This document shows positions 44,601 to 57,524 of a DNA stretch of 64,000 bases, piece after piece. Position numbers and translations under genes: made by a program. The stretch's first letter is position 1, and the number at the start of each line of letters is the position of its first letter. The stretch comes from Aquila chrysaetos chrysaetos (Eukaryota > Chordata > Aves > Accipitriformes > Accipitridae): NCBI RefSeq assembly GCF_900496995.4, contig NC_044013.1, positions 41,863,554 through 41,927,553 on the forward strand, given 5' to 3'. The notes under the pieces were generated by a model that saw nothing but the letters and a program-made list of their open reading frames with translations, did no database searches and had not been told where the DNA came from.

Positions 44601-45100
44601 GGCCAGGTCAAGGACAAGTGTTAATTTTACTTTTTCCCTTGAGTTTCTCCATTTTTTCTTTTCTGTCCTGCCTCTTATTTGGGCTGGGTGCTCCAGCACA
44701 AGGCCTAAACCCAACGTAGTAGTTTATCTGCAAGGGGCCCTGCCCTGCACATCAAAGGCTTCCTAAATTTTTAAGGCTGGAAGGGCCGTTGTGACCATCT
44801 ACCCCACCCTCCTGTGAGCCACAGCACTCGCCAGAGTTGTTTTTTTGTGGTTGAGCAGAGCACTGCGCTGCCCTCAGATGAGCTCGGGGTGCCAAGGCAT
44901 GCCAGGTTGCTTTGGGCTGGCTGCAGGGTGGGGGTTTCCTCCTGCACCGCTGCAGCACATCCACAGCAGCCGTGTCTCCGTGCCGCTGTCTGCATTTCCT
45001 CCGCCTGCTGTGCTCCTTCCTTCCCTTCTGCGGGTCAGCCACGGGCTGCAGTCCCCAGGGTTGTCCCTGCTCCGGGAACATGCTGGGCGCTCAGGGGTGA
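38636..45100. other. Intergenic, gene-free as far as can be seen
   Basis: About 6.5 kb with moderate to high GC, many short chance ORFs on both strands and no conserved protein segments. A short possible CR1 remnant is listed at 44757. Some AT-rich stretches (41760-41830, 42330-42400, 43100-43330) are non-repetitive and could be regulatory, without direct support. Confidence 0.55.
44757..44850 (-). mobile_element. Possible old CR1 3'-end remnant
   Basis: The plus strand reads TTTTTAAGGCTGGAAGGGCC, then GTTGTGACCATCTACCCCACC. This resembles the antisense of old CR1 3' ends, where a GGCTGGAAGGGACC block is followed by GATCATCTAGT. The match is short and no tail repeats are present, so this is tentative. 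Confidence 0.4.
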
Positions 45101-45112
45101 ACCAACTGGGAA

Positions 45113-45580
45113 ATCACGTGTAAATCAGTTGGTGCTCATGCATGAAATAATTGAGCAGTCATGCACACGCTAATTGGGCGTTCATATGCAAAATAACTGG
45201 GCACTCATGCGTGAACTACTTGGGTGCTCATGCATGCACTAATTGGGGGCTCATGTGTACAGTAATTAGGCATTCATGCATGCACTAACTGGGCATTCAT
45301 GCATGGACTAATCCTGCACTCGTGTGTGAACTAATTGTGAATCTGTGTGCAGGTTCCCTGGGTACTCATGCAGGATCTTTTCGGTTGCTCATGCATGCAC
45401 TGGTCGGGCACTCATGCACCTCCCAGGCACTCATGCATGAACTAATTGGGTGCTGATGCATGAACTCCTTGGGTGCTCAAATGTAAATTAACCGGGCACT
45501 TGTGCATTCACTGATTAGGCACTTATGCATGAATTAATTAGGCACTCATGCATGACCCAACTGGGTGCTCGTGCAGGTAC
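45113..45580. repeat. 23-bp minisatellite, about 20 units, palindromic core
   Basis: Diverged tandem units of the form GGGCACTCATGCATGAACTA plus ATT. Many units contain TCATGCATGA, a perfect 10-bp palindrome. Unit length is mostly 23 bp with some indels, for example around 45340-45420. The array is intergenic, about 10 kb upstream of SRSF1. It carries no open frame of note. Confidence 0.92.
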
Positions 45581-48500
45581 AGGCAGAGCCTGGCAGAGCG
45601 GCAGCCCCGCACAGGGCAGGGAAACCCGCCAGCGCCAAGCACCGGACGGTGCAGCACCAAAAATACCCGCTGGTTCCCCCAGCACCCGTCAGCTGGTGGT
45701 TTTGTCTCCCCAGCAGCCTTGCTGCCACACGCGAGCCAATCTCACACCTTCCCCCGAGCTCCCCAGGGTGTAGGAAGCAGCTACTGCCATACAGACAACT
45801 TAAACTCTGTTCTGTCACAGCATAAATATGAGAAGCTCCAAAAGCAGGAGACAAGGTCTCCACTGTGTAAAATGATTTAGGTCAGTCTCACTTCTGCAGT
45901 GATTTATTTAAGCTCTAGCAGTTCCTGGCCTGAGTGAGGGAAAAAAATGAGGAAAAAAAATAGAATCCCCCGTATTTACACTATTTTTCTGTAATGTTTA
46001 CGTTGTGGAAGTTACAGCATCATCTGCCAGCACCATTTTAATCCAGGCCTGCAGACATTTCCTCTACACACTCACATTTCTTGGGGTTCAGACTGCGGTG
46101 GAGCAACTTGGTAAGCAGAAAACCTCCGCCTGCAAAAGCTTTCGAGTGGTTGTTTCTCACTGAAAAGCATGTCCCTCGATCACTACCAAGGCTTTACCAG
46201 AAATGATCTTCCATTCCTGCAATCGAAAAAACGGCCATTGCAAGTGGACTCGGAAGCAAAGCAGTCAGAAACAACCCGCCGTGGGTGCAACTCTGCAAAC
46301 TCACAGCCGGCAAACGGGCAGTGGTGGGAGCCCAGCACCGGGCAGTGCGTCCCGTGCCGGAGCCAGCACCAGCCCGGCAAAGCAAGACCAGAAATGAGGG
46401 GCTCCCCGGATGGGCGCTGGAGGTCATGCCTAGCTAAGTAGCTATGTATATAAGTGTATATATTTTATATACCAGGCAGATATTCAGGGGCTCGCTGTGA
46501 CACAGGTGCCTGGGCCAGGAGCCCAGCGGGCTGGCATCAAGGAAAGTACCAGCCAAACCCCCCTTCCCTGCCCTCCTCGCCAGCCTGGTCAGTCATCTAT
46601 TAATGCTCTCACTGGACTCTATGGAAGGAGCTGCAACAGTTGATCCAATCAATAAATATACATTTTCTACATCCCTTAAGTCTGTAATATCTCTCTGTAT
46701 ATAAGAGGCCACAAGGGATTTTGTTTTAATTAGAGGAATGCTTAAGGCTACTCTGCCTACTGCTTAATCTGCCCTGGAAATAAAGCGGGGAAAAGGTTCT
46801 CGCCAGCAATGACCCAAGGGCTCAGCAACAGCACGAGGGCAGGACCAGGGAGACAGAGCGGAGCACAGCCCATAACCACCTCCCTCTGGTACCTTCAGCA
46901 CGAGTCGGGAAAATAAGCGATGCTAAACCGGAGCGGCTCTGATCCCACCACCCTTTGGACTCGGCTCATCTCCTGCCACAAGCCTGATGGTACAGAAAGT
47001 GGCAGTGCCTTCTCTAGGCACGAGGGATTTATTTATAAACAGTCGGCTGAAACCCTGCTTGCATCTCCAGCCTAAGTGCAAGGTGGTTCTTCTGTTGGGA
47101 TGCAGGGAATATTCCTGTTTTCCTGCAGTGATGTGCCTCTTCCTCCTGGCAGCGATGCCCTGCATAAGAAGGGTTGAGTACCTGAACATCACCCACTGCA
47201 ATAGATCCACGTTGGGGAGATATCCTTAAATAGCCACAGCACCTACCCAAAAAGCACAGAGCTCCAGTGCCGGCTGTGTGTTGTACGGAGGTAGGAAGAA
47301 GACTCAGCTTTTGGTATTTTACTGCTTATGAAATCTCGCGGTGTCCTTCCAGCACACAACCGGGGCCCCGGGGAAGCCCCTCGCAGCAGGACAGCCCCCA
47401 AGAGCAGCCTGGTACAGGCTGGCCTCGGAGCCAGGGGTGCATGGCCAGGCATTGCTGCGCTGGGGTTTCCCCTCAGCTCCTCTCCTGCACCCAGCAGAAC
47501 ATGCCCAGTCTTGATTTATCGAGGTGTAACTCATGCCTGGGGCTGTAAGCGCACCCCGTCCCTTGCCCAGCACCCCCCAGAGTGGAAATTACTGGGCAGG
47601 GTCCAGCCACATCCCCGGTCTGAGGAGTGCTAGTCGTTCATGGCGATACGGGGAGGTGTCAGGAATGCATTTCATGGCAAGGAAAGAGTAGAGGTTTCTA
47701 GTGAACAAAATATACATTGCCAAAGTTTGCAAAGGTGGTGGTTTTTTTAAGGGAATGTAACAGCTGCTTAGGTCTCACAGCAAGCAAATACCCGTGGGAG
47801 GAGAGCAAACCTCTGCACAGACGGCATGCGTCCTCAGAAACAGCCCTCGGTGGCCTCAGGTGGCTCTGCCTCCATGCTGGGCTCCACACAAGCCCGTGTG
47901 TCAGCCACCATCGAACACGTCTGTCTTTGCCGTGGAGCACCAAGAAGCCAGCAGGTTTCCCCGGGTTCCCGTGCCGCTGCCAGAGCTGCAGCCAAACCCG
48001 TGCCCTCGGTGTAAACCACCAACGCAGGTCTGGAAGGTGCATTCCCAGTTCAGCCCAGTCCCACCGGTGCTCAGGGGGCACTTTGGCGCCAGTCCATCAC
48101 AACGCTCAGCTTGTGTTTAACTCCAAACAGGCAAGCAATCGGTTAGGGAGCAAAGCTGCTCTCTCCCCAGGAGGATGCGGAGGAATAAAAAGGGGAATAA
48201 TAAACAAAAAAAAAGCCCTAGAGGAAAAAAAATACTCACTGACGTCTTTGATGCTCTTGAAGCAAACAAAAGTATATGGAGGCACTGCTTTATGTTTGCC
48301 CCTAGGACCAGCAGCACACATTTATTGTTCTTTTTTCCTCTGCTGTTAACAGCAAAAAAGCCTCGCAGGGGATGGCCCTGGGCAGAGCGAGCTGCAGCCA
48401 CACGGGCCATAATGGAAATCTGACGGACCCTGGAGCAGCGTGTGCGTGTGTGCGCGCAGCCCGGCGATCCATCACCGCCGCTTCAAACAGCAAGCAGATT

Positions 48501-51500
48501 CCAGCTGCAGCTCCCTGCACAGGGAGCGAGGGGAGGTGGTGCCGGGAGACCCCGGCCGGTGCTTCGTGCCTGGGATCATGTCCGTGGAGAACACCCATGG
48601 CAGGTGGTGGCAGCCCCGGGGGCCAGCAAAGCCCCCCCGAAGGCAACGCTAATGCTTGCGGGGCTTGAAACCGGCCTGCCGTATGAGGAGAAACGAGGGC
48701 TGGCGCAGGAAAGAGCTCAGCGCGACGTCTCTCACTGGTTTGCTCTGCAAAGGCTTCGCCCCGTTGTGTCCCACCTCCCCGCAGCTGCTTTCTCAGTTCA
48801 CAGCAGCGCTGCAGAGGATAAACTCAGCAAATCCAGTTCCCATTGCAAAACACCCACCGCGTCTCTTTAAACACAAAGTGGTGCACGTCTAATGAAAACC
48901 TCTGTTATGGGAAGGCAAATGAAACACACGGTAAGGTCCTCCGATACACCACAACATTATCCAAAGTGTTGGGTTTACAGTTAACTGGTTCCCATGGAGC
49001 TTTTACTGGTGCTGCGGCTCCCAGCCCTTGCCAGCCCAGCTCTCCCAGACCTCCGTGTCCCATGAAGCTCACTGCTCCTTTGATCCTTTCTTTCTCATGT
49101 GTGGTACTTCAGAGTATAAAAATGTTCATATGCTTCCTGGGAAACTAACAAAATGATTTCCAATGTTTATGCTTGGCTGCTGCCTCTAAATTACAATGAT
49201 CTGCTATTCTTATTTACTATCCTCAAGCAACTGAACCCGAAAGGCGTATTAGGAAAAAGAAAAAAATAAGGTTTCTTCTTTGCAGTTCACATTTTAGTTG
49301 GGCTATCGTGGTACCAGTAAGTCCGATACCACATAAGAAATGAAAATTGTCTCCTTTTTGCTTTGCACCGCACAGCAGAGCGAAGGACAGCCACTGCCAG
49401 CAGAGATGGCCTGGGTGTTTCCACTCCTGATTTCTGACTACATATTTTAACTTGCTCATTTCAAAGCAGTTGATTTTGCACCTTTCACCTTCTTTAAGAA
49501 TGACTGGGGTATGAACCTAGGGGTATTAGGTTACCTAAACGGGGAAGGTCTGGATAATAAAATGCTGTGAAACAGGATTTCCAGTGGGAACAGAAACAGG
49601 CCTTTTCGCAGTACCTTTTAGCCGGGGCGCTGGGCTCGGCAAACAGCTCAGGAACTTGGCAACTGCTCCCACCCCGGGCCTTTTGTAAACAACTAGTTTA
49701 TTTTTCCTCGTTTGTTTGCCTTTCATTGAGCTCATTTCAGACAGGCTCGGTGTCACTCTTACCTTGGTCTGCGTGACTTTTTGTGTTCCAACGGTTATTG
49801 CAATCCCTCGCCTTTCTCAAGTGTTTACATAAAGTTACGCGTGTCAATGAAACAGCTCCTAAAACTTTATTTGTATTTAAAAATATTCTGCTTGAAACAA
49901 ATTTAAATGCATTTCTCACTCATTCTATTTCCTTGTATCAAAAAAATCAGCAAATCCACATTGATGCCATGGGGGCCGCATCCCGTCGTCTCTTCAGAGG
50001 GAGGACATCAGCAGCACTGCCAGCAGCTTTCTGATAGAAAGCTAATGGAAAACCTCCTTTTAAAAACCACTGAGGCCTAGCAAATTGGGGTTATTTCTGG
50101 AGAACAAAAAGATTCAGCTCTACCCACGCTCCTGAGGCTCGGCGGCATGGCCACCACAACGTCTAAATGCAGAGCTCTCGCTGCCCGTAGCAGGGCAGCT
50201 GACGGCTGTGCCACGGCACTGCTGTTTCCTGGTGGGGAAGGTGGCAGATGCCACAGACCAAAAAAGAAGCTATCGATACCTCTAATGGACACATACAAAA
50301 TGATGCCTGTTTAATAAATAACTTTAATAAATAACTCTCACTGCAAGGGCTGGCTCACTTGACGTTACCTCCCCTGTTTTGTCACCACTGACTGTTTCAG
50401 TTCCCTGTACCAGGACGGCATCGCTCGCTCTGAGTCGAAGCACAAGCGGTGGGAAAGGAGGTGCTGAGCAGGGTCGGCGAGCTCCCGGCGCTGGTGCTGT
50501 GCCACCGGCGTGTGCTATGGCAGAGCGTCCTCGGCAGATCCTGACACAGACAGCTCAGCCGGCCGTATGCTGCGCGCCTGGGGTGTGTGAAGACGTTGAG
50601 GGGAAAGGAGGCAACTCCGGGAAATGCACAGAGAAATAAAAATAGCAAAACAAAAAGGAGCGAAGGAGCGGTTGCAGGGGAAACCCTCGCCGGCCAGTCT
50701 CTGCCTAACCACGAGGATCTTTCTGAAATGAGCAACCCAAACGGATACATTCCTTTTCGCTTACTTATTCCTTAGCAGGAATAAACCTTAGCAGGTTTAT
50801 TTTCATTAACAGTTTGCATTAATTTTCCTCTGTCCATGTCAGGCTTTGGAGGATGCCGCCAGGCAGGGAGAAGGAAGAGCAATGAAAGCGGCTGCTGCAA
50901 TATTCAGTGACAGCAGGAGGCAGGGAGCAATGGGGAGTGGGCAGAAGGAGCCTGCAGAGACTTGTATGAACATAAATGTTTTCCCAAGGAAAGAAATCAA
51001 TTAAAACAGGTTTGGGGGGCTTATTTAAACTTTTCAGTCTGTGCTAACAGCTGCATCTCCCCCTCCCTGCCCCCAGACATGGTGCGCTGGCACGTGGGAA
51101 TTAAAGTTGAAACCATGCACTGAAAATCAGAGTAACATAAAAACAAGACAGCAGAAATCACATCAAAACCCCTGATTTTTTTAATTTTTTTTTTAAATTA
51201 ACATTTAATTGCTACCAGCAAGACAAATAACCACATACTATTTAACTAGATTCTGCTTCCTTGTGGCCCTTCAGCCAGCCCGGCAGGTTGCTGGAGACCA
51301 GCCCAGGGTGATGAGGTGGCTCGTGGTCCTGCGCTGCTGCGGCTGCAGGAACAGGTCCAGGCTGCGCCGGAGGGTCCCGTGAAGACCTCAGCAGTCTGCT
51401 CCAGGGGCACCGTACGATCACGGCTCTGCTGAGCACATTGTGCTTAACAGCTGTAATGGTGTAGCTGTTCTAACGAAGAAAAAAGAGCAACATCTCAGAA

Positions 51501-54500
51501 TTTCTAAAAATGAGCATTTCACAATGCCTTCCAGGCGTGATTTGAGTTCAGGTGGTGTTACCTATGGAAAATGCCAGTTGATGCAGCCCACTCTTCTGGG
51601 TGGCTTTTCTGCTTTAAAACTCTACCTGCGTGTGTCCTTTCAGGAAAAACTCACACTGTCAAAGTGTGTTGTGTTTTTTGTTTGCATCAAGGCATGCTAC
51701 AGCATGTGCATGTGAAGTCTTTTTGCTTACATAGAAATCTACATAAATAAAACAAGCTCTGCCACCATCCACTTTTATGGGAAATATTTTCAAATTTACA
51801 CACACTTTCCTTGTCTTATCAATGTACTTGGAGTTTCTCTGAAAAAGATCAGACTGTCTTTTGCATCTTTTTTCTACATGCAGATTAATAACTTTGATAA
51901 CATTGAGGCACTATTTAAAATCGAAGGCCCCCAAAATGTCAGCTTTATATTTCAAGCTCCAAAGACGCTATCTGTAAAGTTTCGTCTTACTGTTGAAATG
52001 CCAAAAGAAACCACTCAAGCAGCATATGCAGAACGACTGTTATGGGAGGGAAACTGCGAGTTTGGACAATTCAAAGCTTAGCTCTCCAAAAAAACGTTAC
52101 AACTTAAGACACTGTTTTAAAAATGACCCTTTTCTTCCAGACAATCTGAGCTTTGATGAACTGTTATTTTGCAACACAGTAAGATTAGTCAAGACTAATC
52201 CCAGCTGGATCGTACCGTACTAAAGATGAGGAAAAACAGGTTCTTGCTAACAGAGCCAGGCGAGTGGTCGAGGTGATGAAAGCCAGCACGCAGAACTGCA
52301 ACCCAACCCACCCAGCTCAGACACGGGCTGCGGTCCCTGCTCTGCCCCTAACCCTGCCAGCTCCTCTGGGGAAAACCTCTTGCTTCCAATGCCTCTGCTT
52401 CGTCATAAATAAAAATGAGCAGTGACCCCATTATAAAGCATTTTAGTAACCTTGCATAAGAAGACCCACCTGCGGCATCGGGATGGTTCTCTGCAAAAAG
52501 CGAGAGTGGATTTTAACACCATGGGAAGAGGTCTGGGAATGAAGGGGAGAGGAAGGAAGGCTGTGAAAATGCCGGAAAAGGCCAAACCAAAGTTGCTCTT
52601 TTTCTTTCTCTACCCGAGGAGGCCTAAAGCAGACTGAGGAGGGGCTGTGACAAAGCGCTCTGCAGCGTATCTCCACCTGGATAAGTTCAGCAAGCTCAGA
52701 CACTTCCCATACTGGGTTACACGGTTAACATTGGCGTTATTCATCAGTATTCCCAGTTGGAAAGCCCTGTTTTTCATTACTCTCATTTTGAGAACGAAAG
52801 CTTGTCATTTTACAGTAGTCGGCTTCTTTTTTTAGCAAGATTATTTGCCATTTCCTTCCCAATAATTTATTTTCTACATAATTAATGTTTAATGATTCTC
52901 CACATATACATTTTGCCAGAAAGCCAAAAGCGACTCTGACAAAGCAAATAAATGTTCTGCAGCTTATCCAACTGTTTTAAGCACTCTGCTGATAACACAG
53001 AGCAAAAAAAGGTAATGAGGAAGAAAACATTCAGTATTTCTATAAAGAGACACTTCATTAAGGTAATTAAGGCAATCATTTAAAGCAGTTATGAGGATTA
53101 TTAACACACAAAAGAAATTATGCAATAGGGTTTTCGCAAACCAGGCAGACTTACCATTATTTTATGATGCCTTTAAGAATAACTTTCAGCAGTTTAATAA
53201 GTTTTTGAAAATAAAGACTCATTTCTTGGCAAAGGATGGAGCCTTCCCTACACCTGGGGAGAGCATATGCAGGGTCTTTGAGATTTGGGGTTTTTTGGGG
53301 GGGGGGGGGGGGGGAGTTGTTCTTTTCCTTTTTTCAATATGCAACAAGTATTTCTACTGCGCTGGCAAATAACTGAATTAGCTTGTTAAATTGTGCTGGT
53401 TCCAAAAACGTATTTACCCCAAAGCATGCACTGAAGTCATGTAGATCAACGCTGGAACCACAGGGGCACGCACTGCAGTCGCCGTCTCGCCAGTTTGTGT
53501 TCCGCTACAGACAGACTTGTGAAACCATCATACTCTCTTAAAGATGTAGAAAATCCCTAGATACTCAGTAGTTTATACTTTGCAAACCACCACTTCTGAA
53601 GATTGGCTTTCTCATAACATCTTTCAGTGATTAATAGCAGTCTTTACTTAAACCACTAGCAATCTAACATAGATATTACCAATGTTAAAAATCACTGGAG
53701 CAGAGCACGGTACTGTACTTTAACCTACATGAGAGAAAAATGAAAGGCATTTGTAACAGTCAGACATGTTATGATGTTATACTGAAAATATTTTTCTAAC
53801 TGTAAGTCACCGGGATTGCTGTTTTTCTAGAGGAATATGCATTTTTAATTAACACATGAAAAATGAAGTATGCATGACAGACTCTACTAGAGGCATGACA
53901 CATTTTTCAAAATCCCTTAATTAACTCAGGAGCCTAAAGGGTTTTCTACACACTTAGATACTTTAACCCCATCATGGTGGTTACAGTGACTTAACCTTTC
54001 TGGCACCACTTGGACTCGCTTGTGCTGATACAAAAGATAACAAGGGATAAATGAGAGAGATTCAGATTGCAAAAGTACAACTATTTCCAACATTTTTAGA
54101 AGTATCCCTCCCACATCTGTTCTATCTTGTGGATCATACGAAAAAAATCCCACTTCAAAAGCAATTTGCGACCTGAACTCCAAGCAGCGAGGCACGAGTC
54201 GCGTTGGGTTAGGATGAGGCAGGACGCGCCAGGGCAGAGCTGCTGTGCTCCAAGGGTTTGGGGCACACTAAAGCGCTTTGTTCATCTGAAGTTACATTTA
54301 CTGCCTTAACACATCTTCTAGGGTTTTGTGACAAACTAGACGACTACACTGGTGTTTCAAACTGACTTTATTTAAATTATAATTTCTGAACATGGTTGTA
54401 CGCCACTTTCTTGCTTCTTCCCCAGGAAATCCTTTTCTGCCCTCTTTTGTACACATTTCTCATGTAACTCTACATTAAACCTCTGAAGACGCACCATAAA

Positions 54501-55190
54501 GCATGCGCTTCTGCAGGAGCACATAGCCCTCAGGAGACGATGTTTTCATAAACACGTCCACTTGAGATGTGACTTTGCCTCAGCCTCAAATGCTTTTTTG
54601 TTCCTCTTATTAACTTACGAAGACAGAAAATTAAGTCAAGTACATTCTTAAGGTTTGTTCTGCCCAAAGTCATCGTGCTCTGCCTTGCGAAGTAAATTTG
54701 AGTGTCCTTCCAGAGCAGACCATGAGATCAGTCTGATGCAAGAGCCCCCCCAAGAACCACAACACAGCAATCAGAAATGGGACAGCACAGCGTTAGGGGA
54801 AAAAAAAACAACCAATACTCAACAGCCCTAACCTTAACTTTAATGCTCTGCTGAAGGGGATACGTAAGCAGGATGCTCGCATGGCCGAGCAGTGGACCTA
54901 GGCCTGAATTCAGCTCCCTGTGCCCTCAGGGCAGCCATTTTACATCAGCGTGGCCGAGCCGGTCCCAGCTCGCCTCCATCCTACCCTCGACCCTCCCGCC
55001 CGCCTGGGGAGCGGGCAGAGCCCTTTTCCCCGCTCCCCCCTGGGCACACCACAACGTGACAGAGCCGTGACAGCGGCCCAGCGCCGGGCCGCAGCCCTTC
55101 TGCCCGCAGCGGTAGAGCGACCGGCACTGCCGCCATCCCATCCCACCCCACCCGTCGGCCGCCACAGCCGCTGCACACGGCCCGCCCGCC
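45581..55190. other. Intergenic region upstream of SRSF1
   Basis: About 9.6 kb without a recognisable gene. GC-rich and AT-rich stretches alternate. The blocks 46590-46780, 49080-50000 and 51400-54800 are AT-rich and mostly non-repetitive, and could hold distal regulatory elements of SRSF1 or DYNLL2. A poly(G) run is listed at 53297. A short open frame at 51878-52081 (67 codons) has no family resemblance I can name. Confidence 0.5.
53297..53314 (+). repeat. Poly(G) run of 18
   Basis: Eighteen consecutive G preceded by GGGGTTTTTT, intergenic. A second near-identical-length G run lies at 6514. The length is likely unstable and hard to sequence. Confidence 0.9.
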
Positions 55191-55796
55191 GCAGTGCATT
55201 GTGGGACACGCCCCGCGCCTTGGCGCCAAGCTTCCCCCCCCCCCCGCCGCCACCGCGATGCATTGTGGGATACACCCTCCCCTGCCCCGGCCGGGTCTTC
55301 TTGGCGCGGACGCCGCACCGGATGTGACGCCAAACGGCCCGCCGCCGTCAAAACCGCGGCCGGGGGATCGCGTTCTTTCCTCCCTCCGCCGGCGGCGGGG
55401 CCTTTCCGAGGGAGAACCGAGCTCGCCGTACCCTCGCACCCGGGAGCTGCGCCGCCAGTCACGGGTTCGGCTGCTCAGGTGGTCGCGGCCAAGGGGCGAG
55501 AAAGAAGGGACTACTTTCCTCCGAGGCCGCGCATGCGCAGGAGGGAGGAGCGAGGGCGCGGCGGGAGACGCGGGCGCCGCCTCGTTGGCCGCCAGCGCGG
55601 GCGGTGCTGCGTCCCGGGGTGAAATCGCTGCGCGCAGTAGGACCGCGAGGGGAGCCGCGGTCGCCATTTTGTAAGCGGTTGTTGGGGGAGGCGGCGTGTG
55701 CGCTCCTCTGTCTGCCCGGTCTCGGCCCCGCGCCCGCTCGCCCGCCCGCTCTCCGCGCTCCGGCCCTCCACCGCCGCAGCCATTGCTGACCTTGCC
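55191..55796 (+). promoter_or_regulatory. SRSF1: SRSF1 CpG-island promoter and 5' UTR
   Basis: A dense CpG island without a TATA box. TGCATTGTGGGA occurs twice, at 55195-55206 and 55259-55270, each in the reverse orientation of the ZNF143/STAF core TCCCANAATGCA. Between them is a perfect palindrome CTTGGCGCCAAG (55219-55230), which resembles an E2F site. A full NRF1 site GCGCATGCGC is at 55529-55538. CGCCATTTT at 55662-55670 matches YY1 and is likely just downstream of the start of transcription. The exact start is unknown; roughly 55600-55680 is plausible. Confidence 0.7.
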
Positions 55797-57524
55797 ATGT
55801 CCGGAGGGGGCGTGATCCGCGGCCCAGCCGGCAACAACGACTGCCGCATCTACGTGGGGAACCTGCCCCCCGACATCCGCACCAAGGACATCGAGGACGT
55901 CTTCTACAAGTACGGGGCCATCCGCGACATCGACCTCAAGAACCGCCGCGGGGGCCCGCCTTTCGCCTTCGTCGAGTTTGAGGACCCCAGGTGAGACCCC
56001 ACCACCCGCGGGCGCTCCCCTGGGAGGGGAGTGTGTGTGGGCGGGGGGGGAGCTCGGGCCCCGCCGCGGCCTGTATCCTCTCCGTGTGCGTGTCCCGTCC
56101 CCCCAAGCCCCGGGCCTGAGGCGGGGGCAGCCGCCCGGGAGCTGCCTCCCACTGCTCCCCCCCCCCCAGTATAGCACCGGCTCCCTCCCGCCTCAGGCCG
56201 CACTAACGGGCCCACGCACCGTTGCGGGTGGCGGGCCCGGGGAAGGGAGGGAGGGAGGGAGGGAGAGAGGGAGGGGGGGGGCGGCGGGCAGCGGGGTGGG
56301 GCCGGCGGGAAGCGGGAACAAAGGCGGGGAGGCGGTGCGTGGGCAGGGCGCGGCGTGGGGGGGCTGGGGGGGGGGAAGCGGGCGGACGGACGGCCGCGCT
56401 CACCGCCCCGTCCCGTCCCGCAGGGACGCGGAGGACGCCGTCTACGGGCGGGACGGCTACGATTACGATGGGTATCGCCTCCGCGTGGAGTTCCCTCGGA
56501 GCGGCCGGGGCACCGGTAGAGGCGGCGGAGGTGGCGGAGGGGGTGGAGCCCCCCGGGGCAGGTACGGCCCCCCGTCCCGGCGCTCGGAGTACAGAGTGAT
56601 CGTCTCGGGTGAGTCATTGTTTTTGTTTTTCTTTTTTTTTTCTTAATCCAAACGCTCCCCCGGGGTCCTGTGGGCAAGCATCCCGGCGAGGGGTGATGCA
56701 TCTCCAAGTTTCTTAAAAAGCCATCGCCTTGCGTAGCCTGGGAGGATTGCTGTCCGTAGGATGCAAACAGCTCCTCGAGGCAGCCCGTCTGCTTGCTAAA
56801 TAGCCTCTTTTGTTTACTGCAAGCTGACGCTGTGAACTACAGGAGGCAAGAATACAGCGGGGTTTTAAAGCGATGCCTTGCTTTTTATATAGGGCTGCCT
56901 CCAAGTGGAAGTTGGCAGGATTTAAAGGATCACATGCGTGAAGCAGGTGATGTATGTTATGCTGATGTTTTCCGAGATGGCACTGGTGTCGTGGAGTTTG
57001 TACGGAAGGAAGATATGACCTACGCTGTGCGAAAACTGGATAACACTAAATTTAGATCTCATGAGGTAGGTTTCATACTTACTTTCTTTGGCCAGAATTG
57101 GATACAAGGGGCTTAACAGTAGGATTTGAAGGTAAGGAACGTGTGGTGTTCATTGTTTATATATGAAGCAGCTAAGTAAGTCTGTGGTCAGTTTGTCAGG
57201 AGATAGACTTTAAAGCTTTGATGTCTATTTCCGTGCTGTAGTAAACGCTATCTTCAGTCTGTCAGCATGCCTAAAAAAAATGGCCCTAAAGCCTAGACTT
57301 TTCAATCGAAAGTTCTGTCTATTCAATAGGGAGAAACTGCCTACATCCGTGTTAAAGTTGATGGCCCAAGAAGTCCAAGCTATGGAAGATCTCGGTCACG
57401 CAGCCGTAGTCGTAGCAGAAGCCGTAGTCGAAGCAACAGCAGAAGCCGCAGTTATTCCCCAAGAAGAAGCAGAGGATCTCCACGCTACTCTCCCCGCCAC
57501 AGCAGATCCCGATCTCGTACATAA
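55797..57524 (+). CDS. SRSF1: Serine/arginine-rich splicing factor 1, four coding exons
   Basis: Nuclear SR protein that binds purine-rich exonic enhancers, recruits U1 and U2AF, and shuttles to the cytoplasm. Exons: 55797-55990, 56424-56608, 56893-57065, 57330-57524. All are GT-AG and the phases close to 248 residues plus TAA, the length of the human protein. RRM1 covers about residues 16-91, with RNP2 RIYVGN (17-22) and RNP1 [11 protein letters not shown] (51-61). A Gly-rich linker follows RSGRGTGRG (from residue 90). The pseudo-RRM (about 121-195) carries the invariant SWQDLKD (133-139). The RS domain (198-248) is Arg-Ser repeats ending in SRSRT. Introns are only 264-433 bp. The start is the conserved [10 protein letters not shown] with a CpG-island 5' UTR. 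Confidence 0.98.

Noticed and set aside
45113-45580. CRISPR-like or origin-like iterons
   Set aside because: No spacers and no replication gene; surrounding genes are vertebrate. It is a diverged minisatellite.
51878-52081. 67-codon frame with a reasonably protein-like composition
   Set aside because: Too short, no splice partners or recognisable family; AT-rich intergenic chance frame is enough explanation.
37181-55190. miR-142 and other genes known near SRSF1 in vertebrates
   Set aside because: I looked for the mature miR-142 core on both strands and did not find it in the window.
54981-56177. 398-codon open frame on the minus strand across the SRSF1 promoter and exon 1
   Set aside because: It is a low-complexity Pro/Arg/Gly/Ala frame caused by high GC, antisense to a certain exon. 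It has no domain or splice logic.
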